Assembly: GCA_947488755.1 (NCBI GenBank) | Contig: CANLAD010000001.1 | Span: 1,626,247 to 1,690,246, forward strand | Source of the DNA: an uncultured Erythrobacter sp. | GTDB taxonomy: Bacteria > Pseudomonadota > Alphaproteobacteria > Sphingomonadales > Sphingomonadaceae | DNA: 64,000 bases | Reading direction: 5' to 3' | Shown: piece by piece, positions 1-9,009 of the stretch | How positions within the stretch are numbered: the stretch's first letter is position 1 | Layout of the letters: each line of letters starts with the position of its first letter | The notes under the pieces: model-generated | The model's input: the letters and a program-made list of their open reading frames with translations, nothing else | Databases searched by the model: none | Told to the model about the DNA's origin: nothing | Made by a program: the position numbers and the translations under genes

Positions 1-717
1 CCGCTCGACCCAGCGCCAGCTCCCCGGCCCCATGACGAGTTCAGGCCGGCGCGCACGCCACCAGGCTTCGTCGGCATAGCGCTCCGGATCATGGGTCAAC
101 AGCTTTGCGCGCGCATCGGGCAGTTCGCCGGGCTTCTCGCTCCACTTCCATGCCGGGCGGGTGGGATCGCCAATTCTGGTCATCAGGCGCGCCACTCGGT
201 GCAGCAGGGCGAGTGGCAAGGGCGGACCGTTCATGCCCAGCATCGGTGCGCTCAAAACCACCGCATCGGGAGCAATTCGGCGATCGACCAGCGCGCGCAT
301 CACCAGATGCCCGCCCATCGAATGCCCGGCGATCACGTGAGGTGGCGGCGTCTCGGCTGTCCATTTCTCCCACAGGTGGACCAGATCGTCGATCCAGGTG
401 CCGAAATCTTCGATATGGCCGGTGACTTGATCCTTTCCGAGCCGTCCTGAACCTGCCTGTCCGCGCCAGTCGGCGGCGGTCACGCGCCAGCCATCCCGGT
501 GCCATTCTTCCAGGCTTTCCAGGTACTTTTCGTAGTGATCGCCGCGCCCCGGGAAGAACAGAATCGAACCGCGCGCTTTCCCGTCCGAGCCGGGCCAGTC
601 TATCCGTCTGAGCCGATGCCCGTCGGGCGCGGTCCATACTGCTTCACACGCATGGGCCGGAATAGCGCGGCGATCGATCAGGCTCCGCGCGTCGCCTTCG
701 ACATTCGGCGAAGGCAT
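1..717 (-). CDS. alpha/beta hydrolase, lysophospholipase-like (partial, C-terminus beyond window)
   Basis: Reading the minus strand from the ATG at 717 gives an open frame that runs off the window at base 1, so 239 residues are visible. It has an early LFFPGRGDHYEKY segment typical of the oxyanion strand-turn and a clear nucleophile elbow, AGHSMGGH, near residue 126. The spacing and the charged WRGQAGSGR stretch fit the monoglyceride lipase/lysophospholipase (Hydrolase_4) branch of serine hydrolases. No signal peptide is visible, so it is probably cytoplasmic. The catalytic acid and His lie outside the window. It is transcribed away from the pilus locus. The substrate cannot be told from sequence. 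Confidence 0.85.
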   Translation of the reverse strand, partial: MPSPNVEGDARSLIDRRAIPAHACEAVWTAPDGHRLRRIDWPGSDGKARGSILFFPGRGDHYEKYLESLEEWHRDGWRVTAADWRGQAGSGRLGKDQVTGHIEDFGTWIDDLVHLWEKWTAETPPPHVIAGHSMGGHLVMRALVDRRIAPDAVVLSAPMLGMNGPPLPLALLHRVARLMTRIGDPTRPAWKWSEKPGELPDARAKLLTHDPERYADEAWWRARRPELVMGPGSWRWVER

Positions 718-858
718 GGCAGCGGCCTCGCTGTGGTCGACGTCGCTGATGATCCGCCTCCCGGCTTGGTTACTATTTCGTAAGCCATCGGCTTTAACAC
801 TGCTCCCTCGACGGACCACGCAGCATTCGACGGCGTGGTTTTGCGCGAAGGGGGCACA

Positions 859-1335
859 ATGACGATCTACGTTCAATACGGAATGGTGATTGCCTTGGCA
901 ATTGCGCTGCTGATCGCGGCCACGACCGATATTCGCAGCCGCCGGATCAGCAATCGGTTGAACGCAGCCATCGCTTTGGCCGCTCCGATATTCTGGTGGT
1001 CCAGCGGCCTTTCGCTGTGGCCCGATGTCGCCATCCAGCTTGGCGTCGCACTCGCCGCCTTTGCGTTGTTGTGCGGCCTGTTCGCGATGGGATGGATGGG
1101 TGGCGGCGATCTCAAACTGCTGACCGCTTTGGCGCTCTGGATCGAACCCACGTCCTTCGCCCAACTTCTAATTATCATGGCGCTGGCGGGCGGCGCGCTC
1201 ACCGTTCTCATGGCATTCTGGCATATCGCCCGGCGGCAAAAGGAACGGCTCGCCATTCCTTACGGCGTCGCCATCGCAATTGGCGGTCTGTGGGTGCTTT
1301 ATCCGCATCTCATGGCCGGACCCGGCTTTGCTTAA
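859..1335 (+). CDS. cpaA: prepilin peptidase CpaA (A24 family, Tad pilus)
   Basis: A polytopic membrane aspartyl protease of 158 residues that should cleave the leader of Flp prepilin at the inner membrane. The two catalytic aspartates are visible: TTDIRSRRISN near residue 22 and the GGGDLK motif near residue 88. It lacks the N-methyltransferase domain of PilD-type enzymes, as is usual for CpaA/TadV. I prefer the ATG at 859 over an upstream in-frame GTG at 835, because a purine-rich GAAGGGGG lies at a good distance before it. It is the first gene of the Tad locus here. No flp pilin gene is visible upstream, so the pilin must be encoded elsewhere. Confidence 0.93.
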   Translation: MTIYVQYGMVIALAIALLIAATTDIRSRRISNRLNAAIALAAPIFWWSSGLSLWPDVAIQLGVALAAFALLCGLFAMGWMGGGDLKLLTALALWIEPTSFAQLLIIMALAGGALTVLMAFWHIARRQKERLAIPYGVAIAIGGLWVLYPHLMAGPGFA

Positions 1336-1437
1336 GCGTTCGCCGTGAACTCCATTTTAACCAGTTCGCACGTAACGATCGCAACCATACCAGCCCGCAT
1401 ACTTTCGTCGGGCAATAACGAGGGGGCTTGATTAGCC

Positions 1438-2517
1438 ATGGATAGGAAGAAACTGGTTCTGCTGCTCGGTGCTTTGGTCGTCGCGATCGGCAGTGCCCTT
1501 CTGGCGCGCAGCATGTTTGCCGGCGACGCGGCACCCGCCGCACAGGCCGCTCCTGAACCGACGGGGCCCAAGGTGCTTGTCGCCAATCGGGCGCTGCCTG
1601 TCGGCACGATCATCACTGCGGATGCGATGGGTTATCAAAACTGGCCCACCGAGCTGGTCAAGGATGCCTATTTCATCGACGGCGAGGCCGACATGAGCCA
1701 GCTCCTTGGCACGGTCGTCCGCTTTCCGATCACCGCAGGTGAGCCAGTCACGCAGGGCTCGCTCGTGAGCCCTGGTGATCGCGGCTTTCTCGCTGCGGCA
1801 CTTGGCCCGGGCATGCGCGCCGTCACCGTTCCGGTGTCCGCCAAGACCGGCGTTGGCGGGTTCATCTTCCCAGGCGACCGCGTCGACATGGTCCTGACGC
1901 AAAAGGTCGAGGGCGAAGGCCGTCCGCTTCTGGCCGCCGAGACGCTCCAGCGCAATCTTCGCGTCCTCGCGACCGATCAGCAGACCGAGCAGGTCACTGA
2001 TGAAGAGGGCAAGACCGTGGTGCGCGCCTTCCGTACCGTCACCCTCGAAGTGACGCCAAAGATCGGTGAGCAGATCGCGCTCGCACAAAATGTCGGCGAT
2101 GTGACGTTCATTCTGCGTTCGATTGCGGACAACCGAGCCGAATTGGAACGCGCCATCGCAAACGGCGACATCGTCATTCCCGATGACGCGACGCCGGAAG
2201 AAGAAGAGCGCATTCTCACCGCTGCGATGAACCGGCCGGTCAATGATCGCGGCACCGTGTCCGTCGGCGGTGACATCTCTCGCTTCCAGCGCAGCTCCGT
2301 GCCCGAACAGCGGGGCGGAACCGACCGCCGCACCGATGCAGCGCCCGGTGTTGCTGCGGAGATCAACGGCAAACCGGTCTACACCGGTCCCACGGTGCGG
2401 GTCACTCGCGGTGAGCAGACCGTCGAAGTGCCCGTGGGCGGAGGCAACAGCACCCGTGCTGTGAGCGGCGCCGGCGAGGTCGAGAACCTTACACCAGCCG
2501 CGATGACGGTTCGCTGA
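1438..2517 (+). CDS. cpaB: Flp pilus assembly protein CpaB (RcpC)
   Basis: A 359-residue periplasmic protein with one N-terminal membrane segment (residues 6-25). A SAF-type domain follows (LVANRALPVGTIITADAM, about residues 45-110), then the RcpC/CpaB domain with ITAGEPVTQGSLV and TVPVSAKTGVGGFIFPGD. CpaB works at the periplasmic side of the Tad secretin. The C-terminal third is proline-, glycine- and charge-rich and probably flexible. The gene lies 102 bp after cpaA and 92 bp before the chosen cpaC start, in the standard cpaA-B-C order, so co-transcription is likely. Confidence 0.93.
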   Translation: MDRKKLVLLLGALVVAIGSALLARSMFAGDAAPAAQAAPEPTGPKVLVANRALPVGTIITADAMGYQNWPTELVKDAYFIDGEADMSQLLGTVVRFPITAGEPVTQGSLVSPGDRGFLAAALGPGMRAVTVPVSAKTGVGGFIFPGDRVDMVLTQKVEGEGRPLLAAETLQRNLRVLATDQQTEQVTDEEGKTVVRAFRTVTLEVTPKIGEQIALAQNVGDVTFILRSIADNRAELERAIANGDIVIPDDATPEEEERILTAAMNRPVNDRGTVSVGGDISRFQRSSVPEQRGGTDRRTDAAPGVAAEINGKPVYTGPTVRVTRGEQTVEVPVGGGNSTRAVSGAGEVENLTPAAMTVR

Positions 2518-2609
2518 GGGGCAATACGATGGCGAGCCACACGCGCACGAACGAATATGCGAGCCGCACGGTGGCTGCGCAAACAGGGAAAACCAAGAGG
2601 GGCCCGAAC

Positions 2610-4259
2610 ATGAAAGCCAAGTCTTTTGCAAAGTCGCTGATGGTCGGGCTGATCGCCCTGCCGATGGTGGCTGCTCCCAGCGGGATGGCCACGGCCCAGC
2701 AGGTCGTCAGCCCGAGCGACGAGATCGTTCTTTCGATCGGGCGCGGTGAACTGGTCACCATCCCAGGGTCAATGGCCGACGTGTTTGTTGCCAACGACAC
2801 GATTGCAGATGTTCAGATCAAGTCGCAGCGCCAGCTCTATGTCTTCGGCAAGGCTGGCGGAGAGACCACGGTCTATGCCAGCAATGCGCGCGGCGATGTG
2901 ATCTTCTCGGCCAACATCCGGGTGGGCTCTAACATCGGCAGCATCGATCAGATGCTCGCTCTTGCCATGCCCGATGCGAAGGTTAGCATCGCGACCATGG
3001 GCACGAACACCGTGCTTCTGACAGGCACGGTCAGCGCTCCCGAGGATGCAGCTGAAGCTGAACGCCTGGTCCAGGCTTTCGTGGGCGAAAACGCCAATGT
3101 GATCAGCCGCATGCGCACTGCGACGCCGCTTCAGGTCAATCTGCAGGTCAAGTTCGCGGAAGTCAGCCGAAGCCTGCTGCGTACAATCGGCGGAAATGTG
3201 ACGACGTTCGATGCCTCCACCGGTGGCTTCCGCGGCGGCGTCGGAACGGGTCGCTCATTGGCGACAGGTGACTACTCTTTTAATGGCCCGCTCGGTGTTG
3301 GTAGCGGCATAGCAGAAACCTCTATACAGCGCATTCGACGCGACGCTGCGGGTATTCCTATCTTGGACGATGACGGGGCCTTCACCTTCGAGACCATCCC
3401 TGGTGTAGGGGTAGACTCTGATCAGGGCACCACGCTTTCAGGTCTCGGTCGCCTGTTCGGTCTGGATGTGCTTGGCGCCCTTGATTTGTCCGAACGCCTC
3501 GGCCTTATCACGACGCTCTCGCAGCCGAACCTCACCGCGCTCTCGGGCGAAACCGCGACCTTCCTCGCGGGCGGCGAATTCCCGATCCCGATCTCGCAGG
3601 GCCTTGGCAACGTCGCCATCGAGTATCGCGACTTCGGTGTCAGCCTGTCCTACACGCCAACGGTTCTTGCCAATGGCCGGATCTCCATGCGTGTGCGCCC
3701 GGAAGTCTCCGAACTATCCAGCCAGGGTTCGGTCACGCTCAACGGTTTCCAGGTACCTGCTCTGACCATCCGCCGTACCGAAACGACGGTCGAGCTTGGT
3801 TCCGGACAGAGCTTCATGATCGCCGGTCTGATGAGCACGAACTCGCAGAACGCGCTCGACAAGGCGCCTGGCCTTGGGGACGTTCCAATCCTCGGCAATC
3901 TGTTCCGCAGCCGCGAATTCCGCCGTGGGGAAACCGAACTGGTGATCGTGGTCACGCCTTACCTCGTAAAGCCAGTCAACGCGAATGACATCAAGCTGCC
4001 GACCGATGGCTACCGTTCGGCGGACGAGCTCCAGCAATTCCTTGGTTATCAGAACAATGATGGCGTCTCGGGTGCGGAGCGTCCGACCCCAACGGCAGCG
4101 GACAAAGCTCCGCCCTCGCCCGATATCGGTGCCATCGATCCGGCCGGCATGACGCCGTCCGATCCGCAGCCCGAGCCGAGCGAGCGCCGCGTGGAGGATG
4201 ACGCCAACCGCAAGCGGGATCGTCAGGCCGACGCCGCCGCACCCGGCTTCAGCCTCTAA
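2610..4259 (+). CDS. cpaC: Tad pilus secretin CpaC (RcpA)
   Basis: Outer-membrane secretin ring subunit, 549 residues. A Sec signal peptide starts at the ATG at 2610 (MKAKSFAKSL... ending near MATAQQ). An AAGAGGGG ribosome site precedes this ATG, so I prefer it to the upstream frame start at 2529. Mature order: N-terminal pilus-formation domain (about 30-100), a BON-like/N1 segment (about 110-170), then the secretin domain (about 180-470) with the signatures GETATFLAGGEFPIPI and VPILGNLFRS. The C-terminal tail after residue 480 is proline-rich and low complexity. Its neighbours cpaB and cpaD support the assignment. Confidence 0.95.
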   Translation: MKAKSFAKSLMVGLIALPMVAAPSGMATAQQVVSPSDEIVLSIGRGELVTIPGSMADVFVANDTIADVQIKSQRQLYVFGKAGGETTVYASNARGDVIFSANIRVGSNIGSIDQMLALAMPDAKVSIATMGTNTVLLTGTVSAPEDAAEAERLVQAFVGENANVISRMRTATPLQVNLQVKFAEVSRSLLRTIGGNVTTFDASTGGFRGGVGTGRSLATGDYSFNGPLGVGSGIAETSIQRIRRDAAGIPILDDDGAFTFETIPGVGVDSDQGTTLSGLGRLFGLDVLGALDLSERLGLITTLSQPNLTALSGETATFLAGGEFPIPISQGLGNVAIEYRDFGVSLSYTPTVLANGRISMRVRPEVSELSSQGSVTLNGFQVPALTIRRTETTVELGSGQSFMIAGLMSTNSQNALDKAPGLGDVPILGNLFRSREFRRGETELVIVVTPYLVKPVNANDIKLPTDGYRSADELQQFLGYQNNDGVSGAERPTPTAADKAPPSPDIGAIDPAGMTPSDPQPEPSERRVEDDANRKRDRQADAAAPGFSL

Positions 4260-4283
4260 CCCGAAACGCGAAAGGTTCATCTC

Positions 4284-4934
4284 ATGAACACTGCATACAA
4301 AAGCAAACTGATGGGCGCGGTTGCCCTTGGTCTCGGCCTCGCGGTCGCGGGTTGTGGCGGAATGCCGGAAAACCGGACGCTTTATTCCACCAAGCAGCCG
4401 GTGGTCGAACGCACCAACTTCACACTCGACCTGAACACGGTTCCATCCGGCCTGTCAATTTCCGAGCAGCAGCGCCTGCTCGGTTGGTTCGACACGATGG
4501 ATCTGAAGTACGGTGATCGTATCACGGTCGAGAACCCCGCAGCCAATCCGGCAGTCACCGACACGGTAAACGAGCTCGCCGGTCGCTATGGCCTGATGGT
4601 GAGCGAAATCGCGCCGACCACGGCGGGCTATCTCGAGCCTGGTCAGGCACGGGTCGTCATCACTCGTACGATGGCGTCGGTACCCGGCTGCCCCGATTGG
4701 TCGGCGACATCCGACATGAACTACACCAACGCGACGAGCCCCAATTACGGCTGCGCAACCAACGGCAATCTCGCCGCAATGGTCGCCGACAAGGAAGACC
4801 TGCTCGAAGGCAAGAGCGGCACGGGCGAAACCGTGATCGCGACTGGCACGAAAGCCATCCAAACCTACCGCGAAGCCGACCCGACAGGTGCCGGCGGATT
4901 GCAAAATGCCAACGCTCAGCAAGGAGGCAATTAA
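4284..4934 (+). CDS. cpaD: pilus assembly lipoprotein CpaD
   Basis: A 216-residue lipoprotein with a lipobox ending in AVAGC near residue 24, followed by the CpaD domain. Recognisable blocks are the ITVENPAANPAV stretch, the RYG..V region, and the cysteine pair in ASVPGCPDWS and SPNYGCATNGNLAAMV, which is characteristic of this family. CpaD is the Tad pilotin-like outer-membrane lipoprotein that helps secretin assembly. It starts 24 bp after cpaC and ends 3 bp before cpaE, so translational coupling is probable. Confidence 0.92.
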   Translation: MNTAYKSKLMGAVALGLGLAVAGCGGMPENRTLYSTKQPVVERTNFTLDLNTVPSGLSISEQQRLLGWFDTMDLKYGDRITVENPAANPAVTDTVNELAGRYGLMVSEIAPTTAGYLEPGQARVVITRTMASVPGCPDWSATSDMNYTNATSPNYGCATNGNLAAMVADKEDLLEGKSGTGETVIATGTKAIQTYREADPTGAGGLQNANAQQGGN

Positions 4935-4937
4935 ACC

Positions 4938-6236
4938 ATGAACGCTCCCTGGAAATCCGGCCTCCCCGGCAATCGCGATCCCTTCGCCGCCTATATCTGC
5001 GACGACAATGCGCTCGATGCGCTGCGTCCGGTCGTGATCGAGATGGGCTGGCAAGCAGAGAAGTGCAACAAAGGGGGACTGCGCAACGCCATTCAGTCGC
5101 TCTCCGTCAGCGCTAGCCCAGCCATCCTGGTCGTTGACCTGTCGGAAAGCGGCGATCCGCTCAACGACATCAACGCGCTCGCCGAAGTATGCGAACCGGG
5201 CACGGTCGTGATTGCGGTCGGCCAGGTCAATGACGTGCGCCTGTATCGCGACCTGCTGGCCAGCGGCATTCACGATTATCTGCTCAAGCCGCTCAACGCG
5301 CAGGCGCTTCACGACGCGCTCAATGATGCGCTGGCTGTCTTCACCGCACCAAAGGGCGGAGATGGCGATGCAATGAGCCGCCACATCTCCACCGCGGTCG
5401 TCGGCACACGCGGCGGCGTGGGTGCCTCGACTCTCGCGACCTCGCTCGCCTGGCTATTCAGTGAAGAGCACAAGTCACCCACGGCGCTGCTCGATCTCGA
5501 CGTGCATTTCGGCACTGGAGCGCTCGCGATGGATCTCGAGCCGGGTCGCGGTTTGACCGACGCGATCGACAATCCCAGCCGGATCGACGGCCTGTTTATC
5601 GAACGCGCCATGATCCGCGCTAACGAGAACCTGTCGATCCTGTCTGCCGAAGCGCCGATCAGCCAACCGCTCATGACCGATGGCACCGCCTTCGTTCAGC
5701 TGGAAGAAGAATTCCGGCAGGCATTCGAGATGACGATCATCGACATGCCGCGCAACATGCTGATCAACTTCCCGCAATTGCTGGCTGACGTAAACCTGAT
5801 CCTCGTGACCTGTGAACTTACGCTGTCGTCCGCGCGGGATACGATCCGCATCCTGTCGTGGCTCAAGACCAACGCCGCTCACGCGCATCCGATGATCGTA
5901 ATCAACAAGGCGCAGACGAGCTTCGCAGAAATCAGCAAGACCGATTTCGAGGCTTCGATCGAGCGCCGGATCGACTTCATGGTGCCCTACGACATCAAGG
6001 CCGCATCGAACGCCGCCAAGCTTGGTCAGGTTTTTGTCGAAGCCAACAAGTCGAGCAAGGCGACGTCCACGATCAAGCAGATCGCGGAGCGCATCATGGG
6101 CGCGAGCGAAGACGATCTTGCGGCTGTGAGCGACGAGAAGAAATCGCTGCTTGGCGGCTTTGATCTGAAATCGCTCCTCGCGAAGAAAGATTCCAAGTCG
6201 CAGCCGGAAAAGGCGGAAGCCGAACCGGCACAATAA
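4938..6236 (+). CDS. cpaE: pilus assembly protein CpaE/TadZ (ParA/MinD-like ATPase)
   Basis: A 432-residue cytoplasmic localisation factor of the Tad machine. Residues about 15-130 form a response-regulator-like fold without an obvious phosphoacceptor context. Residues about 145-400 are a ParA/MinD-type P-loop domain. The P-loop reads GTRGGVGASTLATSLAW, so the signature lysine after GG and the GK lysine are both absent; known CpaE proteins often have this degenerate form. The switch region LLDLDVHFGTGALAMDL and DMPRNM are present. The C-terminal tail (DLKSLLAKKDSKSQPEKAEAEP) is charged. In canonical loci cpaF follows; here the next gene is tadB. Confidence 0.93.
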   Translation: MNAPWKSGLPGNRDPFAAYICDDNALDALRPVVIEMGWQAEKCNKGGLRNAIQSLSVSASPAILVVDLSESGDPLNDINALAEVCEPGTVVIAVGQVNDVRLYRDLLASGIHDYLLKPLNAQALHDALNDALAVFTAPKGGDGDAMSRHISTAVVGTRGGVGASTLATSLAWLFSEEHKSPTALLDLDVHFGTGALAMDLEPGRGLTDAIDNPSRIDGLFIERAMIRANENLSILSAEAPISQPLMTDGTAFVQLEEEFRQAFEMTIIDMPRNMLINFPQLLADVNLILVTCELTLSSARDTIRILSWLKTNAAHAHPMIVINKAQTSFAEISKTDFEASIERRIDFMVPYDIKAASNAAKLGQVFVEANKSSKATSTIKQIAERIMGASEDDLAAVSDEKKSLLGGFDLKSLLAKKDSKSQPEKAEAEPAQ

Positions 6237-6365
6237 CGCCGATCGGGTGGGACAGCGCGGCATTATGGCCGTCTGTTCCTCCCGGGACCGGCCGGCTCGC
6301 CGCCCCATTGGGGGATCACAGCGGGTCGGACCATTTATGAACCGAACGGGCCGGACGAGACACGC

Positions 6366-7337
6366 ATGGATATCATTCAAACCCTGCTCATCACGACAGT
6401 GATCTTTGCCATCCTGATCGGCGGTTACCTTCTGGTGACCGGAACGAACATCGGCAAAATCCAGAAACGTCGGATAGAATCGCTACGCTACCGCCACGCG
6501 GAGAGCACCGATGCCAAGGTGGAATCGCAGTTCAAGAAGGCAATCGCCGCGCGCAAGCCGAAGGCCCACCGGGTCAAGGGCGCAGGATCACGGCTGGAGG
6601 CGCTGGAAATGCGGCTCGACCGGACCGGCAAGGCCTGGACGATTTCACAGTACCTCTATAGCTCACTTGGCCTCACCCTCGCTGTAGCCGTTCTCGTCTA
6701 CATCCAGTCCGGTGCTGCTGCGCTCTCGCTGGGTATCGGTGCGGTGATTGGGGCAGGCGTGCCGCACCTTGTTGTCGGTTACTTCATCGGGAAGCGCACG
6801 AAGGGCTTCAATGCGAAGTTCCCGGATGCGATCGAGTTGCTGGTTCGCGGCCTTCGATCAGGCCTGCCGGTGACCGAAACGCTGGCTGTGGTCGCACAGG
6901 AAGTCGATGGCCCCGTGGGCATCGAGTTCAAGGGCGTGGTCGAACGAATCAAGATCGGCAAGACCATGGAGGACTCGCTCCAGGACACGGCCGACCGGCT
7001 GGGCATCCCCGAATTCAACTTCTTCTGCATTACTCTGGCGATCCAGCGCGAAACCGGGGGCAACCTTGCTGAAACGCTGTCGAACCTTGCCGAGGTGCTG
7101 CGCAAGCGGATGCAGATGAAGCTCAAGATTCGGGCGATGAGTTCGGAATCCAAGGCCTCAGCTTACATCGTCGGATCGCTGCCGTTCATCGTCTTTGGCC
7201 TGATCTACTGGATCAACCCGGGCTACATCGGCGGCTTCTTCTACGAGGAGCGACTGATCGTGGCCGGGCTCGGCGGACTCGTCTGGATGAGCATCGGGAT
7301 CTTCATCATGGCCAAGATGGTCAGCTTCGAAATCTAA
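6366..7337 (+). CDS. tadB: Tad inner-membrane platform protein TadB
   Basis: A 323-residue inner-membrane protein of the type II secretion F (GspF) superfamily. It has an N-terminal membrane segment (residues 4-24), a pair near residues 98-140, a cytoplasmic T2SSF domain (about 150-280, with FPDAIELLVRGLRSGLPV and RETGGNLAETLSNLA), and C-terminal membrane segments near 275-320. With TadC it forms the platform that the CpaF motor turns. It starts 129 bp after cpaE and is followed after 15 bp by tadC. Confidence 0.94.
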   Translation: MDIIQTLLITTVIFAILIGGYLLVTGTNIGKIQKRRIESLRYRHAESTDAKVESQFKKAIAARKPKAHRVKGAGSRLEALEMRLDRTGKAWTISQYLYSSLGLTLAVAVLVYIQSGAAALSLGIGAVIGAGVPHLVVGYFIGKRTKGFNAKFPDAIELLVRGLRSGLPVTETLAVVAQEVDGPVGIEFKGVVERIKIGKTMEDSLQDTADRLGIPEFNFFCITLAIQRETGGNLAETLSNLAEVLRKRMQMKLKIRAMSSESKASAYIVGSLPFIVFGLIYWINPGYIGGFFYEERLIVAGLGGLVWMSIGIFIMAKMVSFEI

Positions 7338-7352
7338 GGCTGGGGAATACCA

Positions 7353-8345
7353 ATGCTTCAACAATCCTCCGGTCCGACCCTCCTGGGTTTCGACGTCGTC
7401 CTCGTCGGGACGATCCTTGCCGGATTTGCTGCGTTTGCCGTCATCATGGCAATCTATGCCGCAGTCACGATCAAGGATCCGATGGCGAAGCGCGTCAAGT
7501 CGCTGAACGCCCGGCGCGATGAGCTCAAGGCCGGGATCGTCGCTTCTTCTGCCAAGAAGCGCGCCAGTCTGGTTCGCAAGACCGACACCACCGACAAGGT
7601 CAAGGACTCGCTTGGCAAGCTCAACGTGCTCGAGCAGGGGCAGATCAAGGCTGTTCAGCAAAAGCTTGCCTTTGCCGGCTATCGCAACAAGGAACTGGCC
7701 GTCATCATCATCGGCCTGCGCGCGATCCTTCCGATCGTTCTGGGTCTGGCGGGTTTCGTGGCGATTTATGTCGTCGAATACTTTCCCGACTGGGGACCGT
7801 TCACCCGCCTCGCCGCGATGACAGCACTGCTGTTCGTCGGCTACAAAGGCCCGGAAATCTACCTGTCGAACAAGGCGGCCAAGCGTACCAAGGAAATCCA
7901 GAAAGGTCTTCCCGACGCGCTCGATCTCCTCGTCATCTGCGCCGAGGCCGGTCTGACCGTCGACTCCGCCTTCAATCGCGTCGCGAAGGAATTGGGACGC
8001 GCCTACCCCGAGCTTGGCGATGAATTCGCGTTGACGGCGATCGAGCTATCGTTCCTGAACGAGCGCAAGCAGGCTTTCGACAACCTGGCATACCGCGTGG
8101 ATCTCGAAGCGGTGAAGGGCGTGGTCACGACCATGGTCCAGACCGAACGCTACGGTACTCCGCTCGCCAGCGCCCTGCGCGTGCTGTCGGCCGAATTCCG
8201 CAACGAGCGTATGATGCGCGCCGAAGAAAAAGCCGCGCGTCTGCCCGCGATCATGACGATCCCGCTCATCATGTTCATTCTGCCTGTGCTGTTCATCGTC
8301 ATCCTCGGTCCGGCCGCGTGCTCGATCTCCGATGCGCTGATGTAA
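7353..8345 (+). CDS. tadC: Tad inner-membrane platform protein TadC
   Basis: A 330-residue partner of TadB, also a T2SSF-domain membrane protein. An N-terminal membrane segment lies at about residues 12-36, two segments near 110-165, the cytoplasmic helical domain at about 185-300 (KGLPDALDLLVICAEAGLT, RMMRAEEKAARLPAIM), and the last membrane segment at the end (IPLIMFILPVLFIVIL). It is the last gene of the pilus run and is followed by a strong terminator. TadD and the TadE/F/G pseudopilins that often follow are not in this window. Confidence 0.94.
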   Translation: MLQQSSGPTLLGFDVVLVGTILAGFAAFAVIMAIYAAVTIKDPMAKRVKSLNARRDELKAGIVASSAKKRASLVRKTDTTDKVKDSLGKLNVLEQGQIKAVQQKLAFAGYRNKELAVIIIGLRAILPIVLGLAGFVAIYVVEYFPDWGPFTRLAAMTALLFVGYKGPEIYLSNKAAKRTKEIQKGLPDALDLLVICAEAGLTVDSAFNRVAKELGRAYPELGDEFALTAIELSFLNERKQAFDNLAYRVDLEAVKGVVTTMVQTERYGTPLASALRVLSAEFRNERMMRAEEKAARLPAIMTIPLIMFILPVLFIVILGPAACSISDALM

Positions 8346-8407
8346 GGTAGGAGTGCATGTGGGGGGAGAGCAGAACCGCCCTCCCCCCGCCATGCGCAAC
8401 ACGCTAG

Positions 8408-8447
8408 CGGGGCCGGTCCTATCAGGCGCAGGACCGGCCCCGTTTTT
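8408..8447 (+). terminator. intrinsic terminator of the Tad/cpa operon
   Basis: A perfect 13-bp stem (8408-8420 with 8430-8442, core GGGGCCGGTCC) with a 9-nt loop is followed directly by TTTTT. A second GC hairpin (8361-8368 with 8381-8388) lies just upstream. It sits 62 bp after the tadC stop. Confidence 0.92.
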
Positions 8448-8465
8448 CGTTTCAAGCGAGGGTAA

Positions 8466-8966
8466 TCACTCGGCGGTATCCAGCAACTCGCAAGCCCGCA
8501 CGCGCATCCGATCGAGCATCGCGCGAAGCATCGCCTCTTCCGTGGCATCGAACCCGTCGAACAATTCACGCTCCGTCGCCTGAGCGAGCGGCAGGACTTC
8601 TGCATGAATGGCCTGGCCTTCGGAAGTCAGCTCAAGCAAATGCGATCGCCCATCATCCTGATTGCGCACGCGCCCCACGAGGTCGCGCTCCTCCAGAACC
8701 TTGCACGCTCGGTTGACCGCAACCTTGTCCATCAATGTCGCCGCCGCGATCTCGCGCTGCGTCGCCCGTTCGCCGCGCGCGCCGACATCGCCAAGGACAG
8801 CCATTACCCGCCATTCAGGGATCTTGAGGCCGAAGCGCTTGCGATAGCGCTCCGCAATCACGCTGCTCACCGCGTTGGACGCAATCGATAGCTGGTAGGG
8901 CAGGAAATGCGAAAGCGCGCCTGCTTCGTGTGTGGCGGCGCGGCTGGTCGTGGTCGTATCGGTCAT
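8466..8966 (-). CDS. MarR family transcriptional regulator
   Basis: A 166-residue winged-helix DNA-binding protein. The core runs from about residue 40 to 140, with PEWRVMAVLGDVGARGERATQREIA forming the start of the DNA-binding domain. KVAVNRACKVLEERDLVGRV is the recognition helix, and NQDDGRSHLLELTSEG is the wing with the conserved D-x-R. MarR proteins usually act as ligand-responsive dimeric repressors. The gene is convergent with the pilus operon and lies upstream of nothing it obviously controls on its own strand. The nearest plausible target is its own promoter or the acyl-CoA genes that lie upstream on the same strand. Confidence 0.9.
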   Translation of the reverse strand: MTDTTTTSRAATHEAGALSHFLPYQLSIASNAVSSVIAERYRKRFGLKIPEWRVMAVLGDVGARGERATQREIAAATLMDKVAVNRACKVLEERDLVGRVRNQDDGRSHLLELTSEGQAIHAEVLPLAQATERELFDGFDATEEAMLRAMLDRMRVRACELLDTAE

Positions 8967-9009
8967 GGAAAGTGGTTTCCCATGAAACCGCTATCGCTGG
9001 CAAGCATCC

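Noticed and set aside
6237..6365. A remnant of cpaF between cpaE and tadB
   Set aside because: The frames through this gap are open in part but none resembles the start or end of CpaF.
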